64,000 nt of DNA from positions 2,413,783 through 2,477,782 of the forward strand of contig JAYKAV010003266.1 in assembly GCA_035582835.1 (NCBI GenBank), given 5' to 3'. Origin of the DNA: Phoebastria nigripes (lineage: Eukaryota; Chordata; Aves; Procellariiformes; Diomedeidae). Shown here piece by piece: positions 1 to 13,819 of the stretch. Position numbers and translations under genes: made by a program. Within the stretch, counting starts at the first letter, position 1. Each line of letters starts with the position of its first letter. The notes beneath the pieces were generated by a model that saw nothing but the letters and a program-made list of their open reading frames with translations, was not told the origin of the DNA and ran no database searches.

Positions 1-3000
1 CATCACCCACCACCCCCTCTCTCCTCCACCATCTCCCCCAGACACCCCCAGGCAGAGCTGCTCACCGAGAGCCGGGGCCGCTCACGGCTCTCGCTCGCCA
101 CAGCCACCCTGCCCCGGCGAGGCTGTCCCTGCACCCCAGGCTGCTCTCCTCCTCCTCCTCCCACCGCACGGCTGTTGTGCATCCCCAGCGCCTAACAGGA
201 CCTGCAGAAGAGCTGGTGGGACCACCCATCTGCAATGAACCCAGCTGGGTTAAGAACCAAGCAACACTCCAGGCTTGAGACCCAACACTACCTTTGGTCA
301 CACGCTCCCACTTTACCCAGCATGGCAGTTAGTATTTTAGGGGAAATCCTGGACCCTGAAGCAATGCAATGAAAGGCTGAGAGCCTCCTGCCACCCCGCA
401 AGCCCGAGGGGCCGAGCAGGGTGCTCTTCCTCCACCAGCCCCTCTTCCTTCCGCACCAGCCATCCTTAAACTCTTTCAGCCAGGAGGAAAACACAGTTGC
501 GTTTCTATTTAAAAAAGCCCTTCTTTGCATCCTGCTGGCACCTCATTAAAGCTCTCAGGACGCGGTGGCTATTATTAGCTCCCTCCAGGCTTTCAGCAGC
601 CCCGAGAGCCTCCGCGGCACCTGTTGGCAGCAGCCGCGTGGCCGCAGAGTCCGGGAGGTTTGGTGAAGCCCAGATGGAGCCCAGACCACCAGCGTCCCAG
701 TCAGCACCGTAACCTCAAAATACCTCAGCCAACAAGCGTGCAAAACTCATCACAAAGAGCCCTGGTGCACACGCCTGAAAACACCGTCAGAGGAGAAACC
801 TTCTGCCCCTGGGCATTACCAAGAGGGAAACGCCGGTCTCTAGAGGCTGCTCCCACAGAGAGGTCCTGCCCAACAGAAAACAGCACAGAGCAAGGGGCCG
901 ACAGCAGAGGTTTTATACTCTTGCATCTTTTCAATATACAGCAAAACCACACGCACTCTGGGAAAGACTCACTGATCTTCTCATGGATGCCCAGTACCCC
1001 ACTGCTAGACAATATTTACCAGTAGGCTCCTTGATTTCTTACCAAATACAACAGACAGCAAGTGCTTTGGACACATTTTGCCTCTTAGATTAGAACGGAA
1101 AGGGGATAAAAGCAAGGGCATTTAAACAAATTAACAAAAAAACCTACTCCTGCAGCTACTGCTGCTCCCTGGGCAGGCCAGGCTGTTCATCTTGGGCATT
1201 CCCATACCCAGACTTTGAAAAGAAACCTCACCCGACAGACAGCCTTACAGATACCAGCTCACCCCAGGGCAGCGTTAACCGGGGCCCCCCGGGGAGCTGA
1301 TGCAGCCCCGGGGCACGGGGTGGGCAGGGGGAAGCTGCTCTCTCCAGGCTGGCCGGGGGCTCCCGGGTCCTGCTTTGTATGAATTTAAGCTTTTTCAATC
1401 CCATTTATTCACGAAAAGGGCTTAGGGCCGGGGGGAGCCAAAGAGCAGACAGGCCAGCCTTTGTGCGGCTCGGCCGCCTGCCCACCCGAGGGCTCCAGCA
1501 GCCCCCCCGTTTCCCCGTGCAGCCCCTGCAGCAGACTGGAGCACGCTGGTAAGCGGCAGCGCTGGCATTGCCACCAACCCTGTGGCCCTGCAGAGCCTGG
1601 AGCAACGCCTCGAGTCAGCAGAGCCTCCGTTTCCTAAGTGAGAGAGAGAAATTAAGTCTTCAATGGCCCGTATGAACATCACCCCCATTGCATTACCCCC
1701 ACCTCTCCCGCAATGAAGTTTAAGGCTCTTTCCAAGACTGCTGGGAGGGTTTGGATTCGAGGTGGGTACAAGATCCAGATGTTCATCGCTGGTTAGGAGT
1801 TAAGTCACTAAAACCCTCAAGGCATCACCACCACGTCCCAGCCAAACCCTCCTTCCAGTGATGTTCACCTGATTGTTTCAGTGCAGTCTTTGGGGAGAAA
1901 GAATTGCGAAAGGGACGTTTTGGTAAAAGCCAGAGGTTCTTGACCTGCCAAGCACAGGCAGAGCCCAGCAAAACCGAATTAAGTGGCTACACCGAGAGCA
2001 ACCAGAAAACTCTCCTTGCTCTTGTTAGCTGGACCCCGCAGGGCTAGAGCCCTCCCTGCCCTTCAGTTCCTCGAGGCGAAGCCCAGAAATAGGAATATCA
2101 GCCAAAAGCACTGCACGCTGAGGCGCACGGAGAACATCATCTTCCGTGAACTCCTCCAGGCTGTGGCGGAAGGCGCGAGCTGTAGACCTGCTCCGAAGCT
2201 CCCGGGGAGCAGCTCCAGCTCCCAGCCCTCCTGCCCTGCAGCCGCCCGGGAGGCGCCGGAGCTGCTGCTCAGCAGCATGCAAAGACCACATTTTAATCTG
2301 TTCATAAACTCCTCAGCATCTTACTCACCCAGGCTTCATCAGCCCAGTATTTGCATCTCTAACAACATGTACCCGAGGCTGGGCTGGTCATCTCCTCCCA
2401 CAGCGAGGAGCTGGGGAATAGGAGCACCAGGACACTTCCAAACCCCCCCAGGACCTGGAGCACTTCCCTGCTGACTCCCACCACCCACAGAGCATGTCAC
2501 GTCCTGGCAGGGACCTGCTCTTTATCAGTGGCTCTTCCTCACAACAAAAGATACCGGGAGATCCTTCCCCAAAGTGGAATAAGCAGGGCGGGAGGGGAGG
2601 CAGGGAGGGAGACGTCAGCAGTCCTGCTCCGACATAAACGCACGGACCTTCACGCTGGGAACAGGGTCGTTCCTTGCAAGGAAAAGCACTGAGGATGAAA
2701 GCAAAGGCCTCGGCAAGCCTCTGCCGAGCTCCTGGGCCAGCAAGGGGGAGGATGTCCTCCCTGGGAGCCCAGGCAGGTGCCCGGCTGAGGGCTGCAACAC
2801 CCCCAGGCTCCCTGAAACAGCCATGCCCCCGCACCGGTGCTGCTCTGCCCGCGGCACAGGAGGTACCCACCCAAAAATGCCGGATTCGCAGCTCCGATGA
2901 CTTCCAGGAGATAACCTGGGTTTAAACTTCCTGGCAAGCCCGCCCTTCCCAGCACTGCGGCAGAGCCACTTATGCAAGAGCCGCACGGGTTTTCTTAGCA

Positions 3001-6000
3001 ATCTGCCCAGTGCAATGGGCAGCAAGGTTGCGAAATGGCTGAAGAGGAAGAGAGAGTCACACCAGAGCCTGGAGGGGACCGGGCTGGCAGGAGGAGGCTG
3101 TTACAGGCTACGACAGCTCCCACAGCCCGGCAGTATCCGAAAGCAGCGGCTACGGGAGCTGCGGGGCCATGGGAGCCAGTGCTCTGTGGGTGACGGGTTG
3201 CTGACACCCGCAGCGGAGCTGCCCGTGAGTGAGCGCAGCCCCTGCCTTTTTGCTAAAACAAGTGGAAATATAATATGTTAAAACCGTTCCGAAGCAGTCT
3301 TAAACACTGAGCTGGTAGATGCAATAAGGCTGTCATTACTACTGAAAATAAAAACATATCCCTGTTACCAGACCAGCTCCCTGCTTTTTGTTTTATTTAT
3401 TTATTTTTTTAAAGTAGGCTGAGGATAACATGCATACTTTCTGGTTTGTTTGGATCTGACTGCATCTGCTTTCCCCCCCCAGCCCAACTAAGATGCCCAG
3501 GATGCCATCCCCATTTCCGAGCAGCGCCGCTTGGACCCAGCTCCCACCCGCACCCATGGGTGCGAGAAGCGACGAGCTGCGGCTACTGGAATTGCAGGCT
3601 GACGGGATGCGGTGCCAAATTTCCACAGCAGCCCCAGCTTGTGTTCCAGCCGCATTTCCCTGAAAACACACATTTGGCAGGAGGTCCAAGGAGCCTTTCA
3701 AGAGGCTGCCCTAGCTCGGTGCCGCGTACCAGGGCCCGAGGATGCCGGGAGGACAGCAGACGGGGAGAACTGCTGTGCCGTTTCTGAACGCTCAGCAGAA
3801 GATGCTCCCACCCGTGTCTGCCCCACAGAAACCCAGGAGGTGCCATACCCCTTGGGACAGGGACAGCACAGAGTCCCGATCTGCTATTACACAGATTTAG
3901 CCTGTTCCAGCACAAGAGGCATATGGCAACGACGACCCTGAGACCAATTTACCCCCCTTCTTCTGGGGCCAGCAGAGCTGCAGAGGTTGAATTCAAGAGG
4001 AGCACCCAGGGGAGCTGGCTGCAGCTGGGTGCACACAAAGCGAGGCAGCAAAGTTAATTATGATGACAAAGGAAATGAGTCCATCCCTCCGCTGATCCCA
4101 AATCTATAGCCCAAACCGGGTAAGGGTATCTAGCAAGAGCGGAGCTGCAAAGTCCCAGCCTGGCTGGGCGCCCCAGGAACATTCAGATCTGGGTTTACAT
4201 TTTGAACTTTATCTCTAGTTTAGGCTACGGCTTGCTGGACAGCCAGGCACATAATCACATGCAGCCCTGACGCCAACGGCTTAAATAATCTCATTACATA
4301 TGATGGCAAACGCCACGCCAGCTGCAGACTGCTTGAGCCAACGTGCTCACCTGCCCTCTCCGCTGGGAGAGCGTACTTTGTCACAGCAAAGCAGCGCACC
4401 GACGTAACGCCCTAATTCACGGGAAGATGCTGTCATCCTCCCCGGCAGCATCAGCCTGAAGACAGAGCCGCAGCGAAGCTCCGCGTGCTCCCAGCAGTGC
4501 TCAGAGAGCAGCCGCACCGGTACCCCGTCCTGTATCCCCCTCCCGACAGCAGGTACTGTCCCAGCATCCTCCAAATGACAGCATCTCCGGCAAAGCTCGC
4601 GTTTCGGGTCCTCTCAGGTCAGGGGGATCTACCAGCACTCACAGACTCGCAGCCGTTAGTCCCTTCCTGAGGCCACGAAGGAAACAGCAAGTTAATGCAA
4701 CCATTAAACCTGCCGCTCACTATAATCCCTACCTCAAATTGGTAAGATATTAAAAGGCTGAAATCTTTGAAATGACTCAGCCACGAGGTACAAAGAAACA
4801 ACAGCTTAAAAGGCTGTTAAAGCTCTCTGCATTCAGACTCGCTCTTGCGTGCCCTGCTCCCCGTCCTCCTCCGTAGGGGAACCAGCCGTAGAGACGAGAG
4901 CCCTCTCCAAAACGAGCCTCCAGGCACCGGTCACGCACACAGTCCTCATGCCAGCCAGAGCTGAAAGGAGAATATATTTTAGCATCCTGCAGCCATGAAA
5001 GACGAGGGGCATCCACGGAGGGGATGGGACCCACTTTCAGTGGCATACGGGTCTCAGGGGCTTTTAAAATCCAACACCAATGTCAACACCAGAGATGGCC
5101 ATGATGCTCAACAGCTCTGGACCACACTGAAACACTGACTCAGCATGACTGCCCGGGCTCGAAACAGGTTTCTTGGGGAGCAGTCAGGTAAAGCTGTGTT
5201 TCCATGCCAGCCTCTGCAGCTGGCGGAGGGATTACCCTGGTCCTCTCAGATCCACCCCCGCCAAACCCTCCCTCCTCCAAAACCAGCCTGCAAGCTCAGC
5301 CGGGTCCTGAAGACCCTCTCCCGGTTCCTGCCTCACCTCTGCTGCCCGCACCCCTGCCCACAAAGCGGGGAGGAGCTGAACGGCACGGGGCAGACGTGGG
5401 GCTGCCTGGGGGCATCTGGCAAAATCGGGGCCCCAAGAGCCGGCCCATGCCGGGCTGCGGCAGCCGCCCTCGCCCGCTGCAGACAGCCCCGGCGCGGCGG
5501 AGGGGAGGCAGCGCGTTATTCTTGGAAACCAGGAGGTGAGGTCATGCTGCCTGAATGCTGCAACTTGAGGCCAGACGCGCGGGGCCAGTCGTGCTTGGAG
5601 AGGAGCCTGACTTCTGCAGCAGGCGGCCGAGCGAGGGCCGTCTGCAGGTTGGGAAGCCGGTTACGTTCAGAGCTAGCAGGAGGAAGGGGTTTCTTAATGA
5701 AGGAGGGCTCTTTCCTCCCAGGCTCTCAGCAGAGTGCAAACCCCAGCTCTGATGGGTTTTAAAATAGCATCAGCTACTGCCTCTGCTGCAAAGCCCTCAG
5801 ACCACCCCGGTGCGGGGCACGTGAGCCCACCATGAAGGCTCAGGAGATGCCAGATGCCAAACCCAGAGCCACACTGCTCCCCGTGCTGCAGGGACAGCCA
5901 AACGGCTGCTTCTGACCTGGTCACTCCTCCGGATGCCTCCCACGTACCTGCACTGCCCTGCAAGCCCATCAGGAGTTCATTCTGTCGGATCCCAGAGCAC

Positions 6001-6504
6001 ATCCTGGAGGTTTCTGAGAAGAGAGAAGTCACCAATTTGCTCTTTCAGGATTCCTAGGCAGGAACTTTCTGGGAGTGTTCATCACCCGTGCCTACCCATC
6101 GTCCAGCAAACGCGCTAGGAGACCTGGCTCTCAGGCTGCACAGCTTCAAATCATTATTTATACACTGCTTTAAATACACACAGTGCTCTGGAATAGGCAA
6201 CACGTGTCTGACAAAGCTCAGCGCCCGCTCTCCACCGCTTGCTACCCAGAGGCAGAGCCAGCACCTCCGCAGCCTGGCAGACGAGCGCTGCCCTATACAT
6301 CGGGCTTTCCCAACACGTGTGCTGGCAGATGGCAGAAACCTCGCTGAAGACCAGCGGGAGCTCAGTCTGAATGATAAATTAAGCATTTTACCTGGCTGTA
6401 TTTGGCTATGAAATCACACACACAGGGGCCATATTTTTGTCCCGCGGGACAGCTGCCCGTGAAGGATTCATCCCGGAGCAAGCAGCTCAGCTCCTAAGCC
6501 CGGT

Positions 6505-6600
6505 CCCACTTCTGACGGGCTGCGAGACCTTCAGTAAATCACTGCATCTCAGTTCCCCACCTCTGAAAACGCGGGAAACACTGATCATCTTTTGCAAGAC
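6505..6600 (+). repeat. MIR-like SINE fragment
   Basis: The stretch follows the MIR core in the sense direction: a 'gctgcgagacctt' block, then 'agtaaatcactgcatctcagttcc' in two parts, then a purine-rich segment corresponding to the 'tctgtaaaatgggg' region. It is heavily diverged, as expected of an ancient copy. The match is to a consensus remembered, not computed. Confidence 0.6.
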
Positions 6601-6716
6601 CTATGACTGATGGCATTAGATTATTATTAAGAGAAAGAACCCTGCCTCTTCCTGAGCATGTGCCAAAGCAAAAACCAAGCCCCTGCTCCCAGACCGTTAT
6701 CAGTCCATCTCAGCCG

Positions 6717-6762
6717 TAGGTTTGACTGCTCAGAACAGTCATAGGTTTGACTGCTCAGAACA
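6717..6762. repeat. Tandem duplication, 25-base period
   Basis: A 21-base unit beginning TAGGTTTGACTGCTC occurs at 6717-6737 and again, identically, at 6742-6762, separated by four bases. Identity of the two copies suggests a recent local duplication. Confidence 0.9.
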
Positions 6763-9700
6763 CGTAATGCATTTAGAAGAGATTAAGGCAAATCCTAAAT
6801 TGTTTAAACAAACTCAAACCCCAAGTCAGTAGACTCCTTTGGTCAATGAGATAATAAACCACTGCCTTGGAAAAGTCCCAGTGATGTCACTACACTTTCC
6901 ACAGCTTTTCAGCCATGGCTCGCACAGAAGGCCACAGCGAAGACACTTCTGGTTATATAAAATACATGGTGGAGTTTAAAACAGAAAAATGCCCCCACTG
7001 AGAGAGGAGCAGAAGTACAGCAGACACACAGCGAGTTGTTTCCCAGGAGCATGAGCCCAGGATCTTCATCTACTCCATCATTTAGGGGTTATTTTTCCAG
7101 CTGGATTTTCTGGGGGACAAAGCATTTGATCTCAAATGAAGCTGCAGGAAGCCACAGGAAACAGGGCGCTTTGCTCCTCCAAACATCTCTGTAAAGAACC
7201 CTGGCCATGGCGGCAGAGAGAGCACGAGGCCACCAGCTACACGAACACGCTCATCCACAGAACTGCTCAGTTATCAGCTACGAGACGCCTGCCCTATTTC
7301 CACGACAGGCATCTTACAAGAATAATAAACCACAAAAGTGCTGGGCTCCTTCCTCCTCCTCCATCAGAGGAACCATCGCTCACAGATTATCTGATGAGGC
7401 TGAGAGCGAGACTGAGAGTGTTTCGCAAACATGCCCCGAAGCACCAAGGATGCTCCAGAAACAGGGCACGTTTGCAAGCAGTCTCCACGGCCCTGCGAAG
7501 CTCTTCCAGCTCTTCCAAGCTCACCAATCCAGGTGAGGATTTCCTGCTTTGAAGTTGGGGTTAGGAGTGAGGTTTGTTAATTTGTTTTAAAGGAAACCTG
7601 CTCCACGAAGAGCTCCATCAAGCGATGTGTACAACAGAGAAAAACTCGCCACACGCTATTACCAGCCCCCACTCTCTGGTCTGGCTTACCTATGATTTCC
7701 TCGCCGAATTAAGAGCGCCAGCCATCAACCCAGGATCTTGCCTAAAGATTAGTCTTAAAAGTGGAATTTGCAGTAGGCGAGACAGACCTCGCTCCCAGCC
7801 CCACTGTCGCAGCCTGCGTCACTAATGCCAACAGCCTGACCACAACGAACAACGCCAAGTCAGGTCAGCGGTGACCTACATACAGCAGGCTTTACAGAAA
7901 TTACAAGCCTAATTTTGCCTAATAATAAATCACACCAAGGTACAAGGAAGAAAGGGGTAAGAAACCACCTAGACCCTGCATTTCAGTCCCATTCATCACC
8001 TCTCCACGGACTTTATGTTCCCACCCTGCAGTAAATCACCGCGCATCAAACAGCATCAAGTCACGGGTGACTGGGACCGTCCGTGGCCTGCCTCCCACCA
8101 GATAATTCAGGGATGCCACACTTCAGGTATTGCTCCATACCAAAAAATAAAATAAAATTGGGGGTGGGAAACCAGCAAAATAAACAATAATGACCTATAA
8201 GAAAAGTAAAGGATTATCTCCTGTTTTCACCTAGGTACTACACCGCAAATAAAACTACCATCCATCAAATGGTACGCATTTTATTTAATGATGCATCTCT
8301 GCCATGGACTATTGCACTGGAAAGAGGAGAAAATTGGCTGTAACATTTTCACTGCTGTTGGAACGGTGTCTCCAAGCTCACACTCTCCCAGAGCACTGAA
8401 AAGTTTGCTTAAGCAAAGTGACTCTCAGCAAAACCCTAACCTAAACGCATCTCTCGGTTTGGGAAAAAGAGGTTTGACAACAGAATAGTTGCTCATGATG
8501 CAAGAGGAAGCACAACATAACCAGAAGACACCGTTAATACCAGGGAGAGACACAATTGCTTCCCTCCAGTGGAGGACTGCATTATTATACAAGATTTTGG
8601 AATAGTAAATGTAAAGAGCAATGTTCCAAATGGAAAGGTTTGCTGCACAACCAAAGCAGGCAGCACAGAGAGATTTCAGCTGTGGCTGCTGGCGATGGGC
8701 CATCAGGATTCTTTTAAGCATCATCTGAAACATGACAACTCGATGCAATCACTTCTGTGGATCCTGCTTTAGGTCATCTTTCCACACTGATGCAGCCCAT
8801 GAGTAATTCGGATCCAAATACCTCTCCGCAGGTCTCTAACAGAGACGTTACCCCGGCTGCATACCAGAGAAGGGGATGAAGTCAGCTCGCATCGCGTCTA
8901 GGGCAGTCACCCTCACCGAATTTGAGCTCGGCAGTTCAGTCCAAATATAATAATCAAATAACCCAAGCCTCTAGCTCACATTTACTGGGGCAAGCTGGGT
9001 ACGCACCGGCTCATCCAAGAGCCCAAACTCACAGCGTAGCAGTTTTTAAGGGGCTGGAAGGAATCACTTACAGTAGCAGCTGTGCCGCTCTTCGAAAAGC
9101 CAGAGACGCGTCCAACCGCTCAGCTAAACTCTTCTCTCCCCAGCAGGGACGTGTGAAGAGGCCGGGGCAGGGGACAGGGAAGACAACCAATGCTTTTCCG
9201 AAACAGAGATTCAGCATCAAATATACCTCACCCTCCAAGAGCCATGCAGACGCTCTGCACCACCCTCCTACATTACAACGCAAAGTCCTGTGCTCCGAGA
9301 GGCTTTTCAACACGGCCAAGGAACCAACACGACTCGTGGCAGTAAATCCGGACCCCACCTGCTGCACCGCACTCCGGTACGGGCAGGGTAACGGCACGAA
9401 CCCCAGGCCCCAACCATCCTACCCGTGCTGGGGCAGAGAGGAACCGCTGCCGTTGGGTCTCCTCTGCCATCCTTCCCCTTTCAGGGCTGCAAAGGGGAAG
9501 TGCTGGAATCTGTGCTTTAAATACTTGAGTCAACCGCAGAAGCGAGGAGGAGCCCATCTGTCAAAACAGAAGAGGATTTCACTAATTTCCAACCAAAGGA
9601 AATGACAATACATGTCGTCTTGGAGTACAACGCGGTGCTGCTCAGGAGAAATGCCTGCGTTTCCGAAGGAAAAGTCAAACTTTTATTGTTCAACTGAACC

Positions 9701-10539
9701 CCCCCCTCCTTAACTGCAGGGGTTCAGCACTGTCCCTTGCCGACCCCACCACCGCCGCGGCATGACTTGTGCCTCCGAAGCCACTTGTTCATTCATTCAT
9801 TCAGGTTAGGAATCCCAGATACCAACAGATGGGCAGCTCTAAAAACAAAAGAGGTGGGGGTTATGGATTTAGGTGGGGTTTTTTTAGCCTTCACAGTTCT
9901 CAGGGTAACGCCGAGGGTTTGAACAGCTCATGTGTGGGTGCAAATTGCATCGATGCTAGAGAACACGGTGCTCCCGCTGAGCAGACTGCCTGGACCCGCG
10001 TCACTCAGCGCCGTGCTTGGCGTGTTGTGAATCCATTCAGACTTCCCGGAGTCCCTCCGGCAGGCAGACACGCTCCCCGCTTCGCTCAAAAAATCATTTG
10101 TAAACAAGGAAATCGTCGCATCACCTACCGTGTGCTAAAATACACCTTTGCAGCCACTATTTATCTACGTGTCTTTCAAACAGAACCAACTTACGGACAA
10201 GAGGTAAACACAACAACACTGAAATATTCCCCATCTGAAGCGGGGGACGACAGCTACTCGGTATTACACGCTGTTTCGTGCAGCCGGAGCCAGGAGAGAC
10301 CTGCCATCAAACAGGGACGCCCGGGCAGCTGCCTGCATTTACGCAAAGTGCTACGAGCGGCTCCGCGCAGGGAACCCCGCGTTTTGGGATGCAAACCCCG
10401 TGGGGTGACTCCGGCCAGGCTGAGGACTCCTCTCCGCTCCAGACCCCCCAGGTGGGCTACCGAGATGTCATTTCACTCCGTTTCACATTAGAAAGCCGGA
10501 AAGCCGCGTCTCGGTGCTCTTAATGGGGAAAAAATAAAT

Positions 10540-11600
10540 TAAAGCATGGCGGGCCGGACGGGCAGCAGCCGGCTCCATTGTCCCGGCCGGCCCCGCCGCA
10601 CGCCCCGCTCCCGGTTACCGCTGTCGCTGCCCGTTTTCCCGTGCCCCCCCGCAGCAGACATCTTCCATCACTGTCAGCCAGCGCCGCCGCCGCCCGCTCC
10701 TCCGGCCCCTTCCGCAGCCCGGCGGCGGGGCGGGGGCAGCCCGGAGCCGCCCGCCCGTCCGGTCCCCGTCCCCCGCCCCCGCCGCCCCGAGGGCAGCCCC
10801 GGCGGGGGCGGGAGCCCCCTTCGCACCTTGAGAGCGAACTTCTCCCCGCTCTTCTTGCTGAAGATCTCCAAAACTTTCCCGTTGATGCCCAGCCCCAGCA
10901 CTTGCGTGGTGACCTTGTAGTCGTCCGTGATGGCATTCTTCCGGATCTGCAGGCCGCCCTTCACCGGGAACGGCGGCGGCCCGTGGGGGGGAGCGGCGGG
11001 CGGCGGGGGCGGCGGCGGCTGGGGCGGCGGCGGGCTGGGGAAGCCGGCGGGCGGCGGCGGCGCCCCGGAGAGCATGGCGGGCGGCGGGCGGGCCGCGCCG
11101 GGCGGGCGGGCGGGCTCCGGGACTCGCGGCCGGCGGAGCCCCGCGGGAGCGGGATGGGGCGGGGGGGGTGAAGCAGCGCCGCCGCCGCCGCCCCCCGCCG
11201 GTGCGCCCCGGCCCCGAGAAGAGCGATCGCTCCGGTGCGGCGGCGGCTCCTCCTCCTCCTCCTCCTCCCGGCGCGGCGCGGCCCGGCTCTGATGTCAGCG
11301 CCTCGCCGCGGCCGGCCCCGGCCGCCGGGGGAGGGACGGGGCGGGGCGGGCACCGGGCCTGCGCCCGCCGGGGCGGGGGGAGCGCGGGGAGGCGGCCCGG
11401 CCCCGCCGCTTCCCCCAGGGTGCTTGGGGGGGTTCTTGCGCTTCTGAGGGGGCCGGCCGGGGCAGCGGGGGGCTCTCAGTGCTTGAAAGGGGCTGCGGGA
11501 CATCGCGGGGGAGGGCAGAGGCGAGCCCCGGGCCCGGGTGGGGGGCGGGTCTCAGCCGCCTGCCCCCAAACCGGCTCTTTCCCCGCTCCAGTGAAAGCGG
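10540..11600 (-). promoter_or_regulatory. CpG island and probable promoter of MAPKAPK2
   Basis: Very GC- and CpG-rich DNA covers the first MAPKAPK2 exon and about 500 bases upstream. It contains several GGGCGG-type Sp1 sites, CGG and TCC repeats, and a CRE/AP-1-like octamer TGATGTCA at 11290-11297, about 215 bases upstream of the start codon. No TATA box is visible. The transcription start cannot be placed from sequence alone. Confidence 0.75.
10827..11075 (-). CDS. MAPKAPK2: MAPKAPK2 (MK2), first coding exon, partial gene
   Basis: This exon encodes 83 residues and ends at a GT donor (10826-10825). The first 38 or so residues are a proline-rich tail, the known SH3-binding type of N-terminus of MK2. 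It is followed by the start of the kinase domain: the glycine-rich loop GLGING at residues 61-66 and the ATP-anchoring lysine of FALK at residue 83, the last codon of the exon. MK2 is a serine/threonine kinase activated by p38 in stress and inflammation; it phosphorylates HSP27 and mRNA-decay factors such as TTP. The ATG has a good context (GCC before it) and matches the start of human MK2 as I remember it. The tail is about 10 residues shorter than in human. The remaining exons must lie below position 1. Paralogue MAPKAPK3 is less likely given the long proline tract and the neighbouring genes. Confidence 0.93.
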
Positions 11601-12174
11601 CGGTGGGATGTCAACAGGTCGTGGCGTTCCCAGTCCCCCCCAGTGACACCCAGCTAACAGGTCTGGCGTCTCCCCGGTGTCTCGAAAGCATCCCTAAGGT
11701 GACAAAGGACAGCCCTGACGGGTCAGTAACTGCTGCTGCCCAGGCACCTTGTTCACCCACTGCTCCGGCTATAACCAGTTCCCAGGAAGACGAGAGACGT
11801 AACCACCACCACGAGCACGCAGAGCATCAGGGCAAAGGCAGGGGATGAGAAACCAGTCCATAACGAATAAAGGCCACCCTGACGGTAACAAATTAACCCC
11901 TATTTGCACGTCCAGTCCAGAGTCCAGTAAAGACACTGACAAGGCTGAGAGAAGGGATCCGCACCAAGGTGCAGCGTGCCACGGAGCTGCCTGGCATCCA
12001 GCAAAATCCAATGAACATTTCTTCAGCTGGAGCTCAATGGGAAATCAAGACTTTTCGTTTCTGGACATAAAAAGCACAGCCTGCTTGTCACTGATAATCC
12101 CTGTTTTCTAAGTAAAGACCGCGTGTTTTTTGACATTCATCCCCCTCTTACCCAGCTGTCCCACAAAAAGCAGT

Positions 12175-12250
12175 GAGTGTGCCCTGGGGAAGAGAGATGA
12201 AGAAACATGCCCAAAGCCATACCAGGAGCAAATGGCAGAGCCTAGAACAA
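12175..12250 (-). repeat. MIR-like SINE fragment
   Basis: The segment resembles the reverse complement of the MIR core: 'agatgaagaaacatgccc', 'aaagccatac' and 'aaatggcagagcctagaac' line up with the remembered consensus words for 'gaggttaagtaacttgccc', 'aaggtcacac' and 'agtggcagagc'. It is diverged and short. Confidence 0.6.
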
Positions 12251-13819
12251 TCTCCTGAGGCCCAGCCACTGCTTTTTGGCAGGCTGGTATGTGTCCAGCC
12301 ACACACACAAGCCCACCCGGCGTGGCACAGCCGAGGGACTGACATGCCACCGGGGCAGCGAGGGGCAGGACATGCTCCCAGGCCCCACAGATCCAGCAGC
12401 CGTGTCCACGGGGCCGTGATGCAACAGGCAGCCCCAGCCCCAAGCCACACATGGGCTCTGGTCTCACCATGAAGAGCTCCGGTAGACCCTCTGAAACGCA
12501 CTGATGGAGGGTCCTGGTGCACACCCTGGTCAGAAACCACCATCCCCATTCACCCACACTGCTGTCAGCAGTTTCATTGGTGTCACAAGGACAGAGTAAG
12601 CCATGGAAGCGGGACTTCCCTCTTCTATTTGCAACTAAAGGAAAAGAAAATGACTGCAGCATTCAGGAGAGGGAACACCAGGCCCACAGTACACAAGACC
12701 CACACCAAGTCCTCAACAAGCAGCTGCCTCCAGGAGAGAGCAAACATCCAGAGCCTGAAAGGGGCAGGACAGGGAAGAGCAAGCCGTAACCTCTGCCGGT
12801 CCCTACACACAGGCAGAGCCGCTTGCACCGGAGCAGGAGGTATCTGGTCCACGTCTGCCATCCCAGCACCTTCTGTGATCAATAACATCCTCTCAGATTT
12901 TTTTAGTCAAGCCAATAAAACCACCCCACCTGTTAAAAAAGCCAGCTTATGATTTTAAAAGCCAGTTTTTAACCGGTGACTGATCAATAGCTGGGTGAAG
13001 CAGCGGATCCAGCTAATCAAAGTGCGTCATTAGCAGCAGGAGACGGAGCGTCTGTCAGGAGGTGGCAGCGATAGTCACCAGATGGGAGAACAAGTAAACC
13101 TACACCAGGCGCTGGCAGCTTTATAAATAAAACTCTTGTCGAGTTGCCGGTGCCTCTCGCCACAGGTCCCGAGTTTCCCCGTGAAACCCGCAGAGCAGCG
13201 GGAGGCCTTCCCCTGCCCCTGGCACATCACGGTGTAAGCGTTTGCAGCAAGAAAGTTTCCTAAATTCCTAAATACCTTAAAAATTTCCTTATTCTTTTTG
13301 GACTGGTTTCTCATCCCCTGCCTTTGCCCTGATGCTCTGCATGCCTGTGGTGGTGTTTACATCTCTTGTCTTCCTGGGAACTGGAAAGTGGATTAATTCT
13401 GGGACTTTGCAGCTTTTCCCAGAATCTGATCCTGCATCCTTCACCCCAATTAACAAGGGGCTTTGGGGGGTCAGAGTTAGATCCAATGTACCCTGTACCA
13501 ACAGATCACAGATCAAAGATGCTTTAAAGCTGCCAGCAGCTGTGTGGGGTTTTCCCAGCGTTTGCCTCCCCTTACTCGGGCTCGTCTCAGCACGTCTGGG
13601 GAAACGAGCCTTTAAGCCCAAGTTTTTCTGTAGGGAGGAATCTGGTCAAAGGACAACGATTGACCCATTTCGCTACTCTGTTTCCTTTAGTTTCATTCAT
13701 ATTTGCTTTGTAACCCGACCCGTCAGCTATTTCAAAGATAAACACCACTCCAGAGGAGGCACAGTTTGGGAGCCCCAGTTCCCAGATTTCCCATGGAAAC
13801 CTCCTCCATTACCCATCCG

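Larger units (their letters stand above)
1..10826 (-). other. Inferred intron 1 of MAPKAPK2, no exon seen
   Basis: MAPKAPK2 runs off the left edge, so this stretch is inferred to be its first intron; the human intron 1 is also tens of kilobases long. I looked on the minus strand for kinase motifs of later exons, such as HRDVKPEN, and found none. The sequence is moderately GC-rich, with patches near 2.2 kb and 5.4-5.6 kb, and holds a MIR-like fragment and a small tandem duplication listed separately. The longer open frames here show no recognisable domain. Confidence 0.7.

Noticed and set aside
5145..5762. 205-codon plus-strand frame in MAPKAPK2 intron 1
   Set aside because: Low-complexity product in a CpG-richer patch, no recognisable family and no supporting splice sites.
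10578..11503. Long frames on both strands over the MAPKAPK2 exon
   Set aside because: They translate CGG/CCG repeats in wrong frames; only the minus-strand frame starting at 11075 matches MK2.
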